From: an uncultured Sulfitobacter sp.
GTDB lineage: Bacteria; Pseudomonadota; Alphaproteobacteria; Rhodobacterales; Rhodobacteraceae
Assembly: GCA_913060815.1 (NCBI GenBank)
Contig: CAJXSZ010000001.1
Coordinates: 369,645-433,644, forward strand
Length of the DNA: 64,000 nucleotides
Direction: 5' to 3'
In this document: positions 10,157 through 19,848 of the stretch, piece by piece
Layout of the letters: every line of letters begins with the position of its first letter
Position numbering within the stretch: position 1 is the stretch's first letter
Translations under genes and position numbers: made by a program
The notes under the pieces: model-generated
What the model saw: only the letters and a program-made list of their open reading frames with translations
The model's database searches: none
What the model was told of the DNA's origin: nothing

Positions 10157-11197
10157 GTGGCCGAGGTTCAACTACGCAATATCTCCAAAAGATGGGGCAA
10201 CTTTTTCGGGGTCGCTGATTTTGACCTGACCATTGCGGACCGCGAGTTTCTGGTGCTGCTGGGGCCGTCGGGCTGCGGGAAGACAACGACCATGCGTATG
10301 ATTGCTGGGTTAGAGGATGCGTCGGGCGGAGACATCCTGATCGATGGCAAGCGTATCAATGATCTTGACCCCAAGGACCGCGATGTGGCGATGGTGTTCC
10401 AGAGTTATGCGCTTTATCCCAATATGAATGTCTATGAGAATATCCGCTTTCCGCTGAAAGTACGCGGCATCCCGCAGGGTGAGCACGACGAGCGGGTACG
10501 CCGCGCCTCTGCCATGGTGGAGCTTGACGAATTCCTGCACCGCCGCCCCGCCGAATTGTCAGGCGGACAACGCCAGCGCGTGGCACTTGCCCGTGCCATC
10601 GTGCGTGAGCCGAATGTGTTTTTGATGGATGAGCCGCTGTCCAATCTCGACGCAAAGCTGCGCGTCTCCACCCGTGCGCAGATCAAGAACCTGAGCCATG
10701 AGTTGAAGGTCACCACCATTTACGTGACCCACGACCAGATAGAGGCGATGACACTGGCCGACCGTGTGGTGGTGATGAACGGTGGCGTGGTCCAGCAGGT
10801 GGGCACGCCTACGGAAATTTATGACTGCCCCGCGAACGCCTTTGTCGCCAGCTTCATTGGCAGCCCTGCGATGAACCTGATGGAGGGTAAGCTAGAAAGC
10901 GGCACTTTCACAGCGCCAAACGTGCAGATCAGCGGCCTAAGTGGACCTGACGGGCCATGCACACTCGGCTTTCGCGCCGAGGATGCGAAAGCGGCGGAGG
11001 CAGGCGAGGTGAGTGCGCCGATCTACTCGCTCGAGCTTTTGGGTGATGCCACGATGGTCACAGTCAAATCAGGCGGCGCGTTGGTGTCCGTCAAAGCGCA
11101 TAAAGAATTCCGCGCAGAAATTGGCGCGCCGTTTTCCGCCGCCATCTCCTCCGAGATTTGCCACCTGTTTCACAGCGAGACAGGCGAGCGCCTTTAA
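10157..11197 (+). CDS. ABC transporter ATP-binding protein (UgpC/MsmK-like)
   Basis: Walker A GPSGCGKTTTMRMIAGLE; signature LSGGQRQRVALARAIVREPNVFLMDEPLSNLDAKLR. Start placed at GTG 10157 (VAEVQLRNISKRWG) with a good upstream RBS (GCAGGAGGG); the ORF-track start at 9962 looks too long. Confidence 0.9.
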   Translation: MAEVQLRNISKRWGNFFGVADFDLTIADREFLVLLGPSGCGKTTTMRMIAGLEDASGGDILIDGKRINDLDPKDRDVAMVFQSYALYPNMNVYENIRFPLKVRGIPQGEHDERVRRASAMVELDEFLHRRPAELSGGQRQRVALARAIVREPNVFLMDEPLSNLDAKLRVSTRAQIKNLSHELKVTTIYVTHDQIEAMTLADRVVVMNGGVVQQVGTPTEIYDCPANAFVASFIGSPAMNLMEGKLESGTFTAPNVQISGLSGPDGPCTLGFRAEDAKAAEAGEVSAPIYSLELLGDATMVTVKSGGALVSVKAHKEFRAEIGAPFSAAISSEICHLFHSETGERL

Positions 11198-11215
11198 TCA
11201 TCAAGGTATATTTGA

Positions 11216-12526
11216 ATGACAATCACCCATCTGAAATCAGGAAAACCCGAGTCCGAACGCGCCGAAGATGACGCGGCCGTGCGCAAAACGGTTGAGGCTA
11301 CGCTCGCCGATATCCAAGCTCGCGGCGATGCCGCCGTTCGGGAACTGTCGGCCAAGTTCGACAAATACGAGCCCGAGAGCTTCCTGCTCAATGCCTCCGA
11401 GATTGAAGCGGCCATGCAAAAGGTCTCCACGCGGGATATGGAGGACATCAAATTCGCCCAGACCCAGATCCGCACCTTTGCCGAGGCGCAGCGTGCTTCC
11501 ATGACCGATATCGAGGTCGAGACGATGCCAGGCGTGGTGCTGGGCCACAAGAACATCCCCGTGCAATCCGTGGGCTGCTACGTTCCGGGCGGCAAGTTCC
11601 CTATGGTGGCGTCTGCGCATATGTCCGTCCTAACCGCTACCGTAGCAGGGGTGCCGCGTATTGTGGCCTCCGCGCCGCCCATGAACGGCGCGCCGCATCC
11701 TGCCATTGTGGCGGCGATGCAGTTGGGCGGGGCGCATGAGATCTACGTAATGGGCGGGATGCAGGCCGTGGGCGCTATGGCCATCGGCACCCAGACGATT
11801 GATCCCGTGCACATGCTGGTAGGGCCAGGCAACGCGTTCGTGGCGGAGGCAAAGCGCCAGCTTTATGGCCGCGTCGGCATCGATCTGTTCGCTGGCCCGA
11901 CCGAAACCATGGTGATTGCGGACGAGACGGTTGACGCAGAGCTATGCGCCACCGATTTGCTCGGGCAGGCAGAGCACGGTTACAACTCGCCCGCCTGTCT
12001 CATTACCACAAGCCGCAAACTGGCCGAGGAGACTTTGGCCGAGATCGACCGCCTGCTGGAGATCCTCCCCACGCGGGAGACGGCCTCCATCAGCTGGCGT
12101 GATTACGGTGATGTGATCGTCTGCGACACCCATGACGAGATGCTGCAGGTGGCCAATGATATGGCCTATGAGCATGTGCAGATTATGACGGACCGTGATG
12201 ATTGGTATCTCGAGCAGATGCACAGCTATGGCGCGCTGTTTCTGGGGCCGCGCACCAATGTAGCCAACGGCGACAAAGTGATCGGTACCAACCACACGCT
12301 GCCCACGAAAAAGGCAGGGCGGTACACGGGCGGCCTTTGGGTCGGCAAGTTTCTCAAGACCCACAGCTACCAGCGTATTACCTCAGATGCCGCAGCAGCG
12401 CAGATCGGCGAATATGGTTCGCGCCTTTGCATGCTCGAAGGGTTCGTGGGCCATGCCGAGCAATGCAATGTCCGCGTGCGCCGGTATGGCGGTAAGAACG
12501 TGGCCTACGGGACGGCGGCGGAATGA
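11216..12526 (+). CDS. Histidinol dehydrogenase-family protein (possibly sulfopropanediol/polyol dehydrogenase-like)
   Basis: HisD-family segments [73 protein letters not shown] and [19 protein letters not shown]. Sits in a catabolic operon, not a his operon. Confidence 0.85.
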   Translation: MTITHLKSGKPESERAEDDAAVRKTVEATLADIQARGDAAVRELSAKFDKYEPESFLLNASEIEAAMQKVSTRDMEDIKFAQTQIRTFAEAQRASMTDIEVETMPGVVLGHKNIPVQSVGCYVPGGKFPMVASAHMSVLTATVAGVPRIVASAPPMNGAPHPAIVAAMQLGGAHEIYVMGGMQAVGAMAIGTQTIDPVHMLVGPGNAFVAEAKRQLYGRVGIDLFAGPTETMVIADETVDAELCATDLLGQAEHGYNSPACLITTSRKLAEETLAEIDRLLEILPTRETASISWRDYGDVIVCDTHDEMLQVANDMAYEHVQIMTDRDDWYLEQMHSYGALFLGPRTNVANGDKVIGTNHTLPTKKAGRYTGGLWVGKFLKTHSYQRITSDAAAAQIGEYGSRLCMLEGFVGHAEQCNVRVRRYGGKNVAYGTAAE

Positions 12527-13548
12527 CCCTTCACGCTGCACTGAAGCCTTTGCAGAAGGCATTGGCGACGGCGACGGCGGAAGACGTGCAAAAAGCGCTC
12601 AAAGTCATCGCGCCCGACGCCGTGATCCACATGTGCCACCCGTTTGGTGATATCGACGCTACAGACGTCTATGACACGCTCTATGCCCCGCTCATGGATG
12701 CAATGCCTGATCTGGAACGGCGCGATATGGTCACCCTGACCAATGTGACGCCTGAGGGGGAGACATGGGTCGGCTGCATGGGCAATTACATGGGCACGAT
12801 GCTGCGCCCGTGGCTGGATATCCCGCCCACGGGGCATCTCACCCACATGCGCTATCACGAGTTCTTCCGCATAGAGGAGGGCCGCGTCACCCAAGCGCAG
12901 ATTATCTGGGACATCCCCGAAGTAATGATGCAGGCCAGCGCATGGCCAATGGCGCCACAGCTGGGCAAATACCTCGCTACGCCTGCGCCTATGACCCAAG
13001 ACGGATTGGTCGCGGAGGGCGATGGCACCGCAACGATGGACCATGTGATCGCCATGCTGACCGATCTGTGCAAATACCCCTCCAACCCCGATCCTGCGGT
13101 GATGCAGCTTGAGACCTACTGGCATCCGCGCAGCAATTGGTACGGGCCTGCAGGCATCGGCACGGGGCGCGGTATCGCGGGGTTCCGCAACTGGCACCAG
13201 ATACCGTTTCTCAAAGCAATGCCTGATCGCAAGCTTGATGCGCTGGGCGATCTGATGTCCCATTGGTTTGCCCAAGGTGACTACGTCTGTGAAACAGGTT
13301 GGCCCAACATGCGCCTCACCGTAAGCGCAGGAGAATGGATGGGGCTGGCCCCTGCGGGACGCGAAATACTGATGCGCAGTCTTGATTTCTGGCGCGTTGA
13401 GGATGGGCTCATCCGCGAGAACTGGGTGCTGGTGGACCTTTTGGACGTCTACCGCCAATTGGGCGTAGATGTTTTCGCCCGCATGCGCGAATTTAACAAG
13501 GCCCGCAATCTGGGGCCAATCACGCTGCCTGAGGGAGAATTTACATGA
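12523..13548 (+). CDS. Tandem SnoaL/NTF2-like domain protein
   Basis: Two SnoaL-like halves ([93 protein letters not shown]); ATGA overlap with upstream gene. Confidence 0.8.
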   Translation: MTLHAALKPLQKALATATAEDVQKALKVIAPDAVIHMCHPFGDIDATDVYDTLYAPLMDAMPDLERRDMVTLTNVTPEGETWVGCMGNYMGTMLRPWLDIPPTGHLTHMRYHEFFRIEEGRVTQAQIIWDIPEVMMQASAWPMAPQLGKYLATPAPMTQDGLVAEGDGTATMDHVIAMLTDLCKYPSNPDPAVMQLETYWHPRSNWYGPAGIGTGRGIAGFRNWHQIPFLKAMPDRKLDALGDLMSHWFAQGDYVCETGWPNMRLTVSAGEWMGLAPAGREILMRSLDFWRVEDGLIRENWVLVDLLDVYRQLGVDVFARMREFNKARNLGPITLPEGEFT

Positions 13549-14309
13549 GCTTGCCGCAAACTCCGAGCTTTCGCCTTGAGGGCAAGCGGGCTTTGGTCAC
13601 AGGGGCAAGCTCGGGCATTGGCCTCGCAGCCGCAGTTGCTCTGGGGCAGGCGGGGGCGGATGTGGTTCTGGTCGCGCGCGGGGCGCAGGCGCTGGACGAT
13701 GTCTGGAACCAGATGACGGCGGCGGGCTATACGGCTACGGCCCTGCAACTCGACATTACCGATCTGGCTGCCACGCAGGCCGCAGTGGAGGCACAGGGCC
13801 CGTTCGACGTTCTGGTCAACTCGGCAGGGTTGGCGCGCCATTCTGCGGCTGTGAATACAACGCCCGAAGACTACGATGCCGTCATGGACGTGAACCTGCG
13901 CGCAGCCTATTTCCTGACCCGCACAGTTGCGGCAGGGCTGATCGCTGCAGGCAAAGGCGGCAGCCTCATCAATATATCTTCGCAGATGGGCCATGTCGGC
14001 GGGATCGAGCGCGCAGTGTACTGCGCCAGTAAACACGCGCTCGAGGGGATGACCAAATCCATGGCGATCGAATGGGGCAGCAGGGGCATCCGCGTCAACA
14101 CGCTGTGCCCTACGTTCATCCGCACGCCGCTGGCCGAGCAGACACTCAAAAATCCTGAACGCCGCGCTTGGATCGAGAGCATGATCAAGCTGGGACGCGT
14201 GGGGGAGATCGAGGACATGATGGGCCCCGTGGTCTTTCTGGCCTCTGACGCCTCGGCGCTGATGACGGGCGCGAGTTTGCTCATTGACGGAGGTTGGACA
14301 GCTGACTGA
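13545..14309 (+). CDS. Short-chain dehydrogenase/reductase
   Basis: Rossmann motif ALVTGASSGIGLAAAVALGQAGADV; catalytic YCASKHALEGMTKSMAIEWGSRGIRVNTLCPT; ATGA overlap with upstream gene. Confidence 0.9.
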   Translation: MSLPQTPSFRLEGKRALVTGASSGIGLAAAVALGQAGADVVLVARGAQALDDVWNQMTAAGYTATALQLDITDLAATQAAVEAQGPFDVLVNSAGLARHSAAVNTTPEDYDAVMDVNLRAAYFLTRTVAAGLIAAGKGGSLINISSQMGHVGGIERAVYCASKHALEGMTKSMAIEWGSRGIRVNTLCPTFIRTPLAEQTLKNPERRAWIESMIKLGRVGEIEDMMGPVVFLASDASALMTGASLLIDGGWTAD

Positions 14310-15328
14310 TGGCTGAGGGGAAAGTCACATCTTTGCACGTTGCGCGCCGCGCAGGTGTGAGCCAGTCGGCTGTGAGCCGCGTGTTCTCTGGTGCGTCCGC
14401 CTCCGAGCAGACAGTGCGCAAAGTGCGCAAGGCAGCCGAGCATCTGGGCTATCGCCCTAATCCGCTTGCCCGTGCCATGATCACAGGGAAAAGCAAGATC
14501 ATCGGTCTGGTGGTCGCTTATCTCGATAATCAATTCTATCCGCTGGCGCTGGAGCATTTGTCCAATGCGCTGCAGGAGCAAGGGTATCACGTGCTGGTCT
14601 TCATGGCGCCCAACGATGAAGCGGCGGTCGAGAAGGTGGTGCATGACCTGATGGACTATCAGGTGGCGGGGATCATCACAGCCAGTGTCGGCATGACGAA
14701 CGACCTGACGCAGCGCTGTACGGATGCTGGTATTCCTGTGGTGATGTTCAATCGCGGGCAGGACGGTAGCGGCATTTCCTCGGTCACATCCGCCAACGTT
14801 GCGGGCGGTGCGCAGATTGCAGATTTTCTTGTGGCGGGCGGGCATACACGCATCGCACATATCGCAGGGTGGGAAGGCTCTTCCACAGGCCGCGACCGCC
14901 AGCGTGGATTTACAGACCGTTTGGCGCATCACGCTATGGAGTCTGTCGCCATCATTGACGGTCATTTCGACCGCGAGATCGCGGCACAGGCCACACGCGA
15001 CATCATGGCAGGACCACAGCCCGCAGACGCCATATTTGTCGGCAATGACCATATGGCATTTGCGGTCATGGATACGCTGCGCAGCGAATTGGGCCTGTCC
15101 GTTCCTGATGATGTGTCCGTCGTGGGCTATGACGATGTGCCGCTTGCGGCATGGGCCGCGTATGATCTGACAACGCTGCGCCAGCCGCTTGTCCGTATGG
15201 TCGAGGCGACGGTCGACACGCTGCTGGCCAAGATTACAGACGCAGCGCGCCCCGCACAAAAAATCGAAATCGAAGGGCCATTGATCCTGCGCGGATCGGC
15301 GAAAATACCAGAAGGATGGACAGCGTGA
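14309..15328 (+). CDS. LacI family transcriptional regulator
   Basis: N-terminal HTH VTSLHVARRAGVSQSAVSRVFSGASASEQTVRKVRKAAEHLGYRPNPLARAM; sugar-binding-protein-like C-terminal domain. Confidence 0.9.
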   Translation: MAEGKVTSLHVARRAGVSQSAVSRVFSGASASEQTVRKVRKAAEHLGYRPNPLARAMITGKSKIIGLVVAYLDNQFYPLALEHLSNALQEQGYHVLVFMAPNDEAAVEKVVHDLMDYQVAGIITASVGMTNDLTQRCTDAGIPVVMFNRGQDGSGISSVTSANVAGGAQIADFLVAGGHTRIAHIAGWEGSSTGRDRQRGFTDRLAHHAMESVAIIDGHFDREIAAQATRDIMAGPQPADAIFVGNDHMAFAVMDTLRSELGLSVPDDVSVVGYDDVPLAAWAAYDLTTLRQPLVRMVEATVDTLLAKITDAARPAQKIEIEGPLILRGSAKIPEGWTA

Positions 15329-16314
15329 AGGGTTTCTCAGACAGGTTCGAGGATTTTCCCGATTATATCTTGGGCATTACCAAGGAGATCTGGGAGGACC
15401 GTGGCATTGCCACGCTGCACCACTATTATGCCCCCGATCTTGTCGTCCGCTCCCCTTCATCGGTAGTGGTTGGCAACGAGAACGTCATCGGAGCCACTAT
15501 GGCCACGCTGGCCGAATTTCCTGACCGCACGCTTCTGGGGGAAGATGTGATCTGGTCCGGTACACCCGAGGAGGGCATGCTGTCCTCGCACCGCCTGTTT
15601 TCTACCGCGACGCATCTTGGCGACGGGGTCTACGGTAAGGCCACGGGCAAAAAGCTGGTCTACCGGATCATCGCCGACTGCCATGCGATCAATGACCAGA
15701 TCAACGATGAATGGCTCATCCGCGATCAGGGAGCCATTGTGCGCCAGATGGGATGGGACCCTGCCGACTATGCCCGCAGCCTCATCGAGAGCGAAGGCGG
15801 ACCCGAGAACGCGGTGCAGCCATTCACGCCTGCTATCGACAAACCCGGACCGTACAAGGGGCGCGGCAATCATAACGAGTGGGGCACACGCTATGCCGAT
15901 CTGCTGACGCGGATCATGGGCGCGGATATGGCGGCGATCCCCGCTGTTTATGACCGCGCTTGCCAGCTCGAATTGCCGGGCGGTGTAACCGGCCACGGCT
16001 GGGGTGATGCCGACCGCTTCTGGATGGGCCTGCGCGCAGCCTTTCCTGATGCAAAGTTTGAAATCCATCACGTGATTGGCCGCGATGATCCGACCCTGCC
16101 ACCCCGCGCGGCGGTACGGTGGAGCCTGCATGGCAAGCATTCAGGCTGGGGTGATTTTGGCAAGCCTACGGGCGCCGAGGTCCACATCATGGGCATCAGT
16201 CACGCCGAGTTTGGTGCGATAACAGGCACCGAGCCCAAACTGCGCCGCGAATTTGTAAATATTGACGAAACCGCGATCTGGAAGCAGATCCTTTTGCGCA
16301 CAGGTGCTCTATGA
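15316..16314 (+). CDS. SnoaL-like protein (nuclear transport factor 2 superfamily), divergent third paralogue
   Basis: FSDRFEDFPDYILGITKEIWEDRGIATLHHYYAPDLVVRSPSSVVVGNENVIGATMATLAEFPDRTLLGEDVIWSGTPEEGMLSSHR is SnoaL-like; a second SnoaL-like half follows. Overlaps the lacI-like gene by 13 nt. Confidence 0.7.
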   Translation: MDSVKGFSDRFEDFPDYILGITKEIWEDRGIATLHHYYAPDLVVRSPSSVVVGNENVIGATMATLAEFPDRTLLGEDVIWSGTPEEGMLSSHRLFSTATHLGDGVYGKATGKKLVYRIIADCHAINDQINDEWLIRDQGAIVRQMGWDPADYARSLIESEGGPENAVQPFTPAIDKPGPYKGRGNHNEWGTRYADLLTRIMGADMAAIPAVYDRACQLELPGGVTGHGWGDADRFWMGLRAAFPDAKFEIHHVIGRDDPTLPPRAAVRWSLHGKHSGWGDFGKPTGAEVHIMGISHAEFGAITGTEPKLRREFVNIDETAIWKQILLRTGAL

Positions 16315-17279
16315 CCCCGCAACAGATGAACGAACGCATCGTCCGATACGGCGAATTGCGCCCTTGCAAAACCGCCTTTATCGACGCCCACACGCCTGGC
16401 TCGGACCAGAAAGAGAACTTCACCATCATCGGCGGTGGCGTCTCGGAAAGCCCTGACCAGCACGTGCACATCGCCATCCCGCACGGGTTTAACATCGGGG
16501 CCGCAGGCCAGCCGCCCCATTGCCGCAATTCCCTGCACAATCACCGTACGGCGGAGGTGTTTTTTATCCTCTCGGGTCGCTGGCGCTTTTTCTGGGGGCA
16601 GCATGGGGACGCGGGTGAGGTCATCCTCGAGGAGGGTGACATCTTCAACATCCCGACCAATATGTTCCGTGGCTTCGAGAATGTCGGAACCGACTATGGA
16701 ATGATCATGGCGATCCTCGGCGGGGATGATGCAGGCGGTGGTGTGATCTGGGCGCCCCATGTGATCGAGGATGCGCAAGCGCACGGCCTCGTGCTGGGCG
16801 ACAACGGCAAGCTTTATGACACCAAACAGGGTGATGCGCTGCCAGAAGGCGTCTCTCCGATGCCCGTGCTGACACAGGCCGAACTGGCGACGGTCAACAC
16901 GCCAACCCCTGCGCAAGTGGTCGGCGGCTATGTGCGCCGCTACCTTGATATGCTGGCGCTTGCGACCAGTGGTGATCCCGTGAAAGTCATCGGCGAGACA
17001 GGGCTCATCCGCGACAAGCCCGGATTTGACGTTGATCTCATCACCCGCGATTGCGCGACAGACGCCCCCCACAGCCATGACCGCCCGTCAGTCCTGATGC
17101 CGGTGAAAGGGCATTGGAAAGTGACATGGGACGGCGGCGACACCGTACTCGCCCCTGGTGATACGATGTCGGTGCCCGAGGGGTTGAGCCACGCAGCGGT
17201 TCCGTCGATGACTGGAGAAGCCGCGCTTTACCATGTGGTCGCCACCAATGACGCCGCTGGCCCCACGTGGGAAGGATAA
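16311..17279 (+). CDS. Bicupin domain protein
   Basis: Two cupin motifs: HCRNSLHNHRTAEVFFILSGRWRFFWG...GDIFNIPTNMFRGFENVG and HSHDRPSVLMPVKGHWKVTWDGGDTVLAPGDTMSVPEGLSHAAV. Confidence 0.8.
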   Translation: MTPQQMNERIVRYGELRPCKTAFIDAHTPGSDQKENFTIIGGGVSESPDQHVHIAIPHGFNIGAAGQPPHCRNSLHNHRTAEVFFILSGRWRFFWGQHGDAGEVILEEGDIFNIPTNMFRGFENVGTDYGMIMAILGGDDAGGGVIWAPHVIEDAQAHGLVLGDNGKLYDTKQGDALPEGVSPMPVLTQAELATVNTPTPAQVVGGYVRRYLDMLALATSGDPVKVIGETGLIRDKPGFDVDLITRDCATDAPHSHDRPSVLMPVKGHWKVTWDGGDTVLAPGDTMSVPEGLSHAAVPSMTGEAALYHVVATNDAAGPTWEG

Positions 17280-17282
17280 AAG

Positions 17283-18404
17283 ATGACTGTACTAACAACC
17301 CATGTAGGCTCGCTGCCCCGCTCTCAGGAAGTAGTGGATTTCATTTTTGCGCGCGAAAACAACACGCCCTTTGATCAAAGTGCTTTTGACGCGGCGATGA
17401 CATCCGCCGTCTCGGACACGGTGGCCAAACAGGTCGCAGCAGGGGTCGGGATCGTGAGTGACGGCGAGACTTCCAAGATAAGCTATGCCACCTACGTCAA
17501 AGACCGCTACACTGGATTTGATGGTGACAGCCCGCGCAACGCGCCAGCGGACCTCAAGCAATTCCCGGGCTTTCTCAAGCGTCTTGCCGAAGGTGGCGGC
17601 ACGCCCAAATACGCGCGGCCCATGTGTGTAGGTGAAGTCAAATCCAAAGGGCAGGGCGAGCTGGAAAAGGACATCGCAAACCTCAAGGCGGCGATGAGCA
17701 CGCATGGGGCCGAGCGCGGTTTCATGAACGCGGCCTCGCCGGGGGTGATCTCGCTTTTCCTGCAAAACGATTTCTACAAAACCCGTGAAGCCTATCTCAC
17801 TGCTCTCGCCGATGCGATGAAGGCGGAATACGAGACGATTGTCGCCTCTGGTCTAGACCTGCAACTTGATTGCCCCGATCTCGCACTCTCGCGGCATATG
17901 CTTTTCAATGACCTCACAGATGCGGAATTCGTGAAGATCGCCAACAGTCACGTCGAAGCGCTCAACCATGCGCTGTCGGATATTCCGGAAGAGAAGGTCC
18001 GCATCCACATTTGCTGGGGCAACTACGAGGGGCCGCATGTCTGTGACGTGCCCATGGCCACGATGTTTGACACACTTATGTCCGCTAAAGCGCGTTATGT
18101 TCTGTTCGAGACATCCAACCCCCGTCATGGCCATGAATGGACAGTGTTCCGCGACCGCAAGGGAGATATTCCCGATACAAAAGTGCTCGTGCCGGGGGTG
18201 GTCGACACCACCACCAATTTCGTCGAGCATCCCGAACTGGTGGCCCAACGGATTGACCGCTTTACGCCGTTGGTGGGCCACGACCGTGTGATCGCAGGAT
18301 CAGATTGCGGTTTCGGCACCTTTGCGGGCTTTGGCGCGGTCGACCCTGACATTGCCTTTGCCAAGCTCAAAGCGCTTTCGGACGGGGCAGCGCTCGCCTC
18401 ATGA
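17283..18404 (+). CDS. MetE C-terminal domain-like / cobalamin-independent methionine synthase family protein (epoxyalkane:CoM transferase-like)
   Basis: THVGSLPRSQEVVDFIF; HICWGNYEGPHVCDVPM; C-terminal ELVAQRIDRFTPLVGHDRVIAGSDCGFGTFAG. Confidence 0.8.
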   Translation: MTVLTTHVGSLPRSQEVVDFIFARENNTPFDQSAFDAAMTSAVSDTVAKQVAAGVGIVSDGETSKISYATYVKDRYTGFDGDSPRNAPADLKQFPGFLKRLAEGGGTPKYARPMCVGEVKSKGQGELEKDIANLKAAMSTHGAERGFMNAASPGVISLFLQNDFYKTREAYLTALADAMKAEYETIVASGLDLQLDCPDLALSRHMLFNDLTDAEFVKIANSHVEALNHALSDIPEEKVRIHICWGNYEGPHVCDVPMATMFDTLMSAKARYVLFETSNPRHGHEWTVFRDRKGDIPDTKVLVPGVVDTTTNFVEHPELVAQRIDRFTPLVGHDRVIAGSDCGFGTFAGFGAVDPDIAFAKLKALSDGAALAS

Positions 18405-19099
18405 CACTGCCGCTGATCCTGCTGCCTGGCATGATGTGCGATGCACGCTTGTTTGCGCCGCAAGTTGAGACGTTAGGCGCGCAGCGCGCGGTCAAAGTTG
18501 CGGATATCAGTGGGCTTGAAACGATGCACGATCTGGCGGCCGCCGTGCTTGCGGATGCGCCGCCTGTATTCGCGCTGGGCGGTTTGTCGATGGGCGGGAT
18601 CGTCGCGATGGAGATGGTGCGACAAGCGCCCGAGCGTGTGGCCAAGCTTTGTCTGATGGACACCAATCCGTTGGCGGAAACGGAGCAGGTCGCAGCCCGC
18701 CGCGCACCCCAGATTGAAAAGGCGCAGGCAGGCCAGTTGGACGCCGTGATGCGCGACGAGATGAAGCCGAACTACCTTACCGACGGTCCAAACCGTGCGG
18801 CGATCCTTGATCTATGCATGGAGATGGCCTTGGACCTTGGGGCGGAGGCCTTCGTGCGCCAATCAAAGGCCCTGCGCGCGCGACCGGACCAATCCGAAAC
18901 CCTGCGCGACGTCACTGTGCCAACGCTGATCCTATGTGGGCGCGAGGACAAGCTTTGCCCCGTGTCGCGCCATACCCTAATGCACGCGTTGATGGCGGGG
19001 TCCATGCTTGAGATCATCGAAGGGGCAGGGCATCTGCCCACGCTGGAACAACCTGAGACAACAACGGCGGCACTGGTCCGCTGGCTGGAGAGAGAATGA
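18401..19099 (+). CDS. Alpha/beta hydrolase
   Basis: LPLILLPGMMCDARLF; nucleophile elbow GGLSMGGIVAMEM; late acid/His LILCGREDKLCPVSRHTLMHALMAGSMLEIIEGAGHLPTLEQPE. Confidence 0.85.
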   Translation: MTLPLILLPGMMCDARLFAPQVETLGAQRAVKVADISGLETMHDLAAAVLADAPPVFALGGLSMGGIVAMEMVRQAPERVAKLCLMDTNPLAETEQVAARRAPQIEKAQAGQLDAVMRDEMKPNYLTDGPNRAAILDLCMEMALDLGAEAFVRQSKALRARPDQSETLRDVTVPTLILCGREDKLCPVSRHTLMHALMAGSMLEIIEGAGHLPTLEQPETTTAALVRWLERE

Positions 19100-19806
19100 C
19101 AAAAGACGTTCTGGACGACACGCTGCTGGCGCTTTTGCGCAGCGTGGATACACCGACGGTTTGTAATGCGATCGAGGTCGCACAGGGCAAGCGCGGGTTT
19201 GATGCGTTTACCCGTGGCACGATGCTGTGCTCGGACACCGATGGCGGTGCGATGGTGGGCTATGCGGTCACGGCCAAGATTGCCGCTGTCGAGCCACCGT
19301 CTGAGGCGCCCGACGTAATCCGCGCACGGCGCATGGCCTATTACAAAGCAATGGCAGAGGGGCCAAAGCCTTCGGTCGCCGTTGTTGAGGATCTCGATTA
19401 TCCCCACGCCATTGGTGCCTATTGGGGAGAGGTGAACACTACCATCCACAAGGGGTTCGGAATGTCTGGCGCGCTGACCAACGGGGTGATGCGCGATCTG
19501 GGCGATATGGCCGAGGGCTTTCCCGTGGTCGCAGGCTCCATCGGGCCGAGCCACGGGTTCGTGCATGTGCGCGAGATTGGCACGCCTGTGACGATTTTCG
19601 GCATGACTGTCGCGCAGGGTGATCTAATCCATGCCGACCGTCACGGCGCGGTTGTCATCCCGCCAGAGGTTGTCGGGCAACTGGGCGCTGCGATTGCCAA
19701 GATGCAGGAGACGGAGAAGCTGGTACTGGAGCCTGCGCGCACGGCAGGCTTTGACTTTGCAGCGTTCGAGAAAGCATGGGCTGCCTTTGAAAAATCGCGC
19801 ACCTAA
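19096..19806 (+). CDS. RraA family protein (dimethylmenaquinone methyltransferase-like / HMG-CHA aldolase-like)
   Basis: TPTVCNAIE, GYAVTAKI, GALTNGVMRDLGDMAEGFPVVAGSIGPSHGFVHV, GDLIHADRHGAVVIPPEV. Confidence 0.82.
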   Translation: MTKDVLDDTLLALLRSVDTPTVCNAIEVAQGKRGFDAFTRGTMLCSDTDGGAMVGYAVTAKIAAVEPPSEAPDVIRARRMAYYKAMAEGPKPSVAVVEDLDYPHAIGAYWGEVNTTIHKGFGMSGALTNGVMRDLGDMAEGFPVVAGSIGPSHGFVHVREIGTPVTIFGMTVAQGDLIHADRHGAVVIPPEVVGQLGAAIAKMQETEKLVLEPARTAGFDFAAFEKAWAAFEKSRT

Positions 19807-19812
19807 GTGCGC

Positions 19813-19840
19813 GCACAGCCCCGCCGTGACAGGGCTGTGC
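19813..19840. terminator. Candidate stem-loop terminator between convergent genes
   Basis: Perfect inverted repeat GCACAGCCC...GGGCTGTGC located between convergent stop codons; no strong U tract. Confidence 0.45.
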
Positions 19841-19848
19841 GGAAGGAT

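Noticed and set aside
11216-12526. Calling this gene biosynthetic histidinol dehydrogenase (hisD)
   Set aside because: The family match is good, but the context is a catabolic operon with an ABC importer and LacI regulator and no other his genes, so only the family-level call is supported.
13907-15259. 450-aa minus-strand ORF antisense to the SDR and LacI genes
   Set aside because: It is a GC-rich shadow ORF. The plus strand carries clear LacI and SDR motifs; the minus translation is rich in Arg/His/Cys with no recognisable domain.
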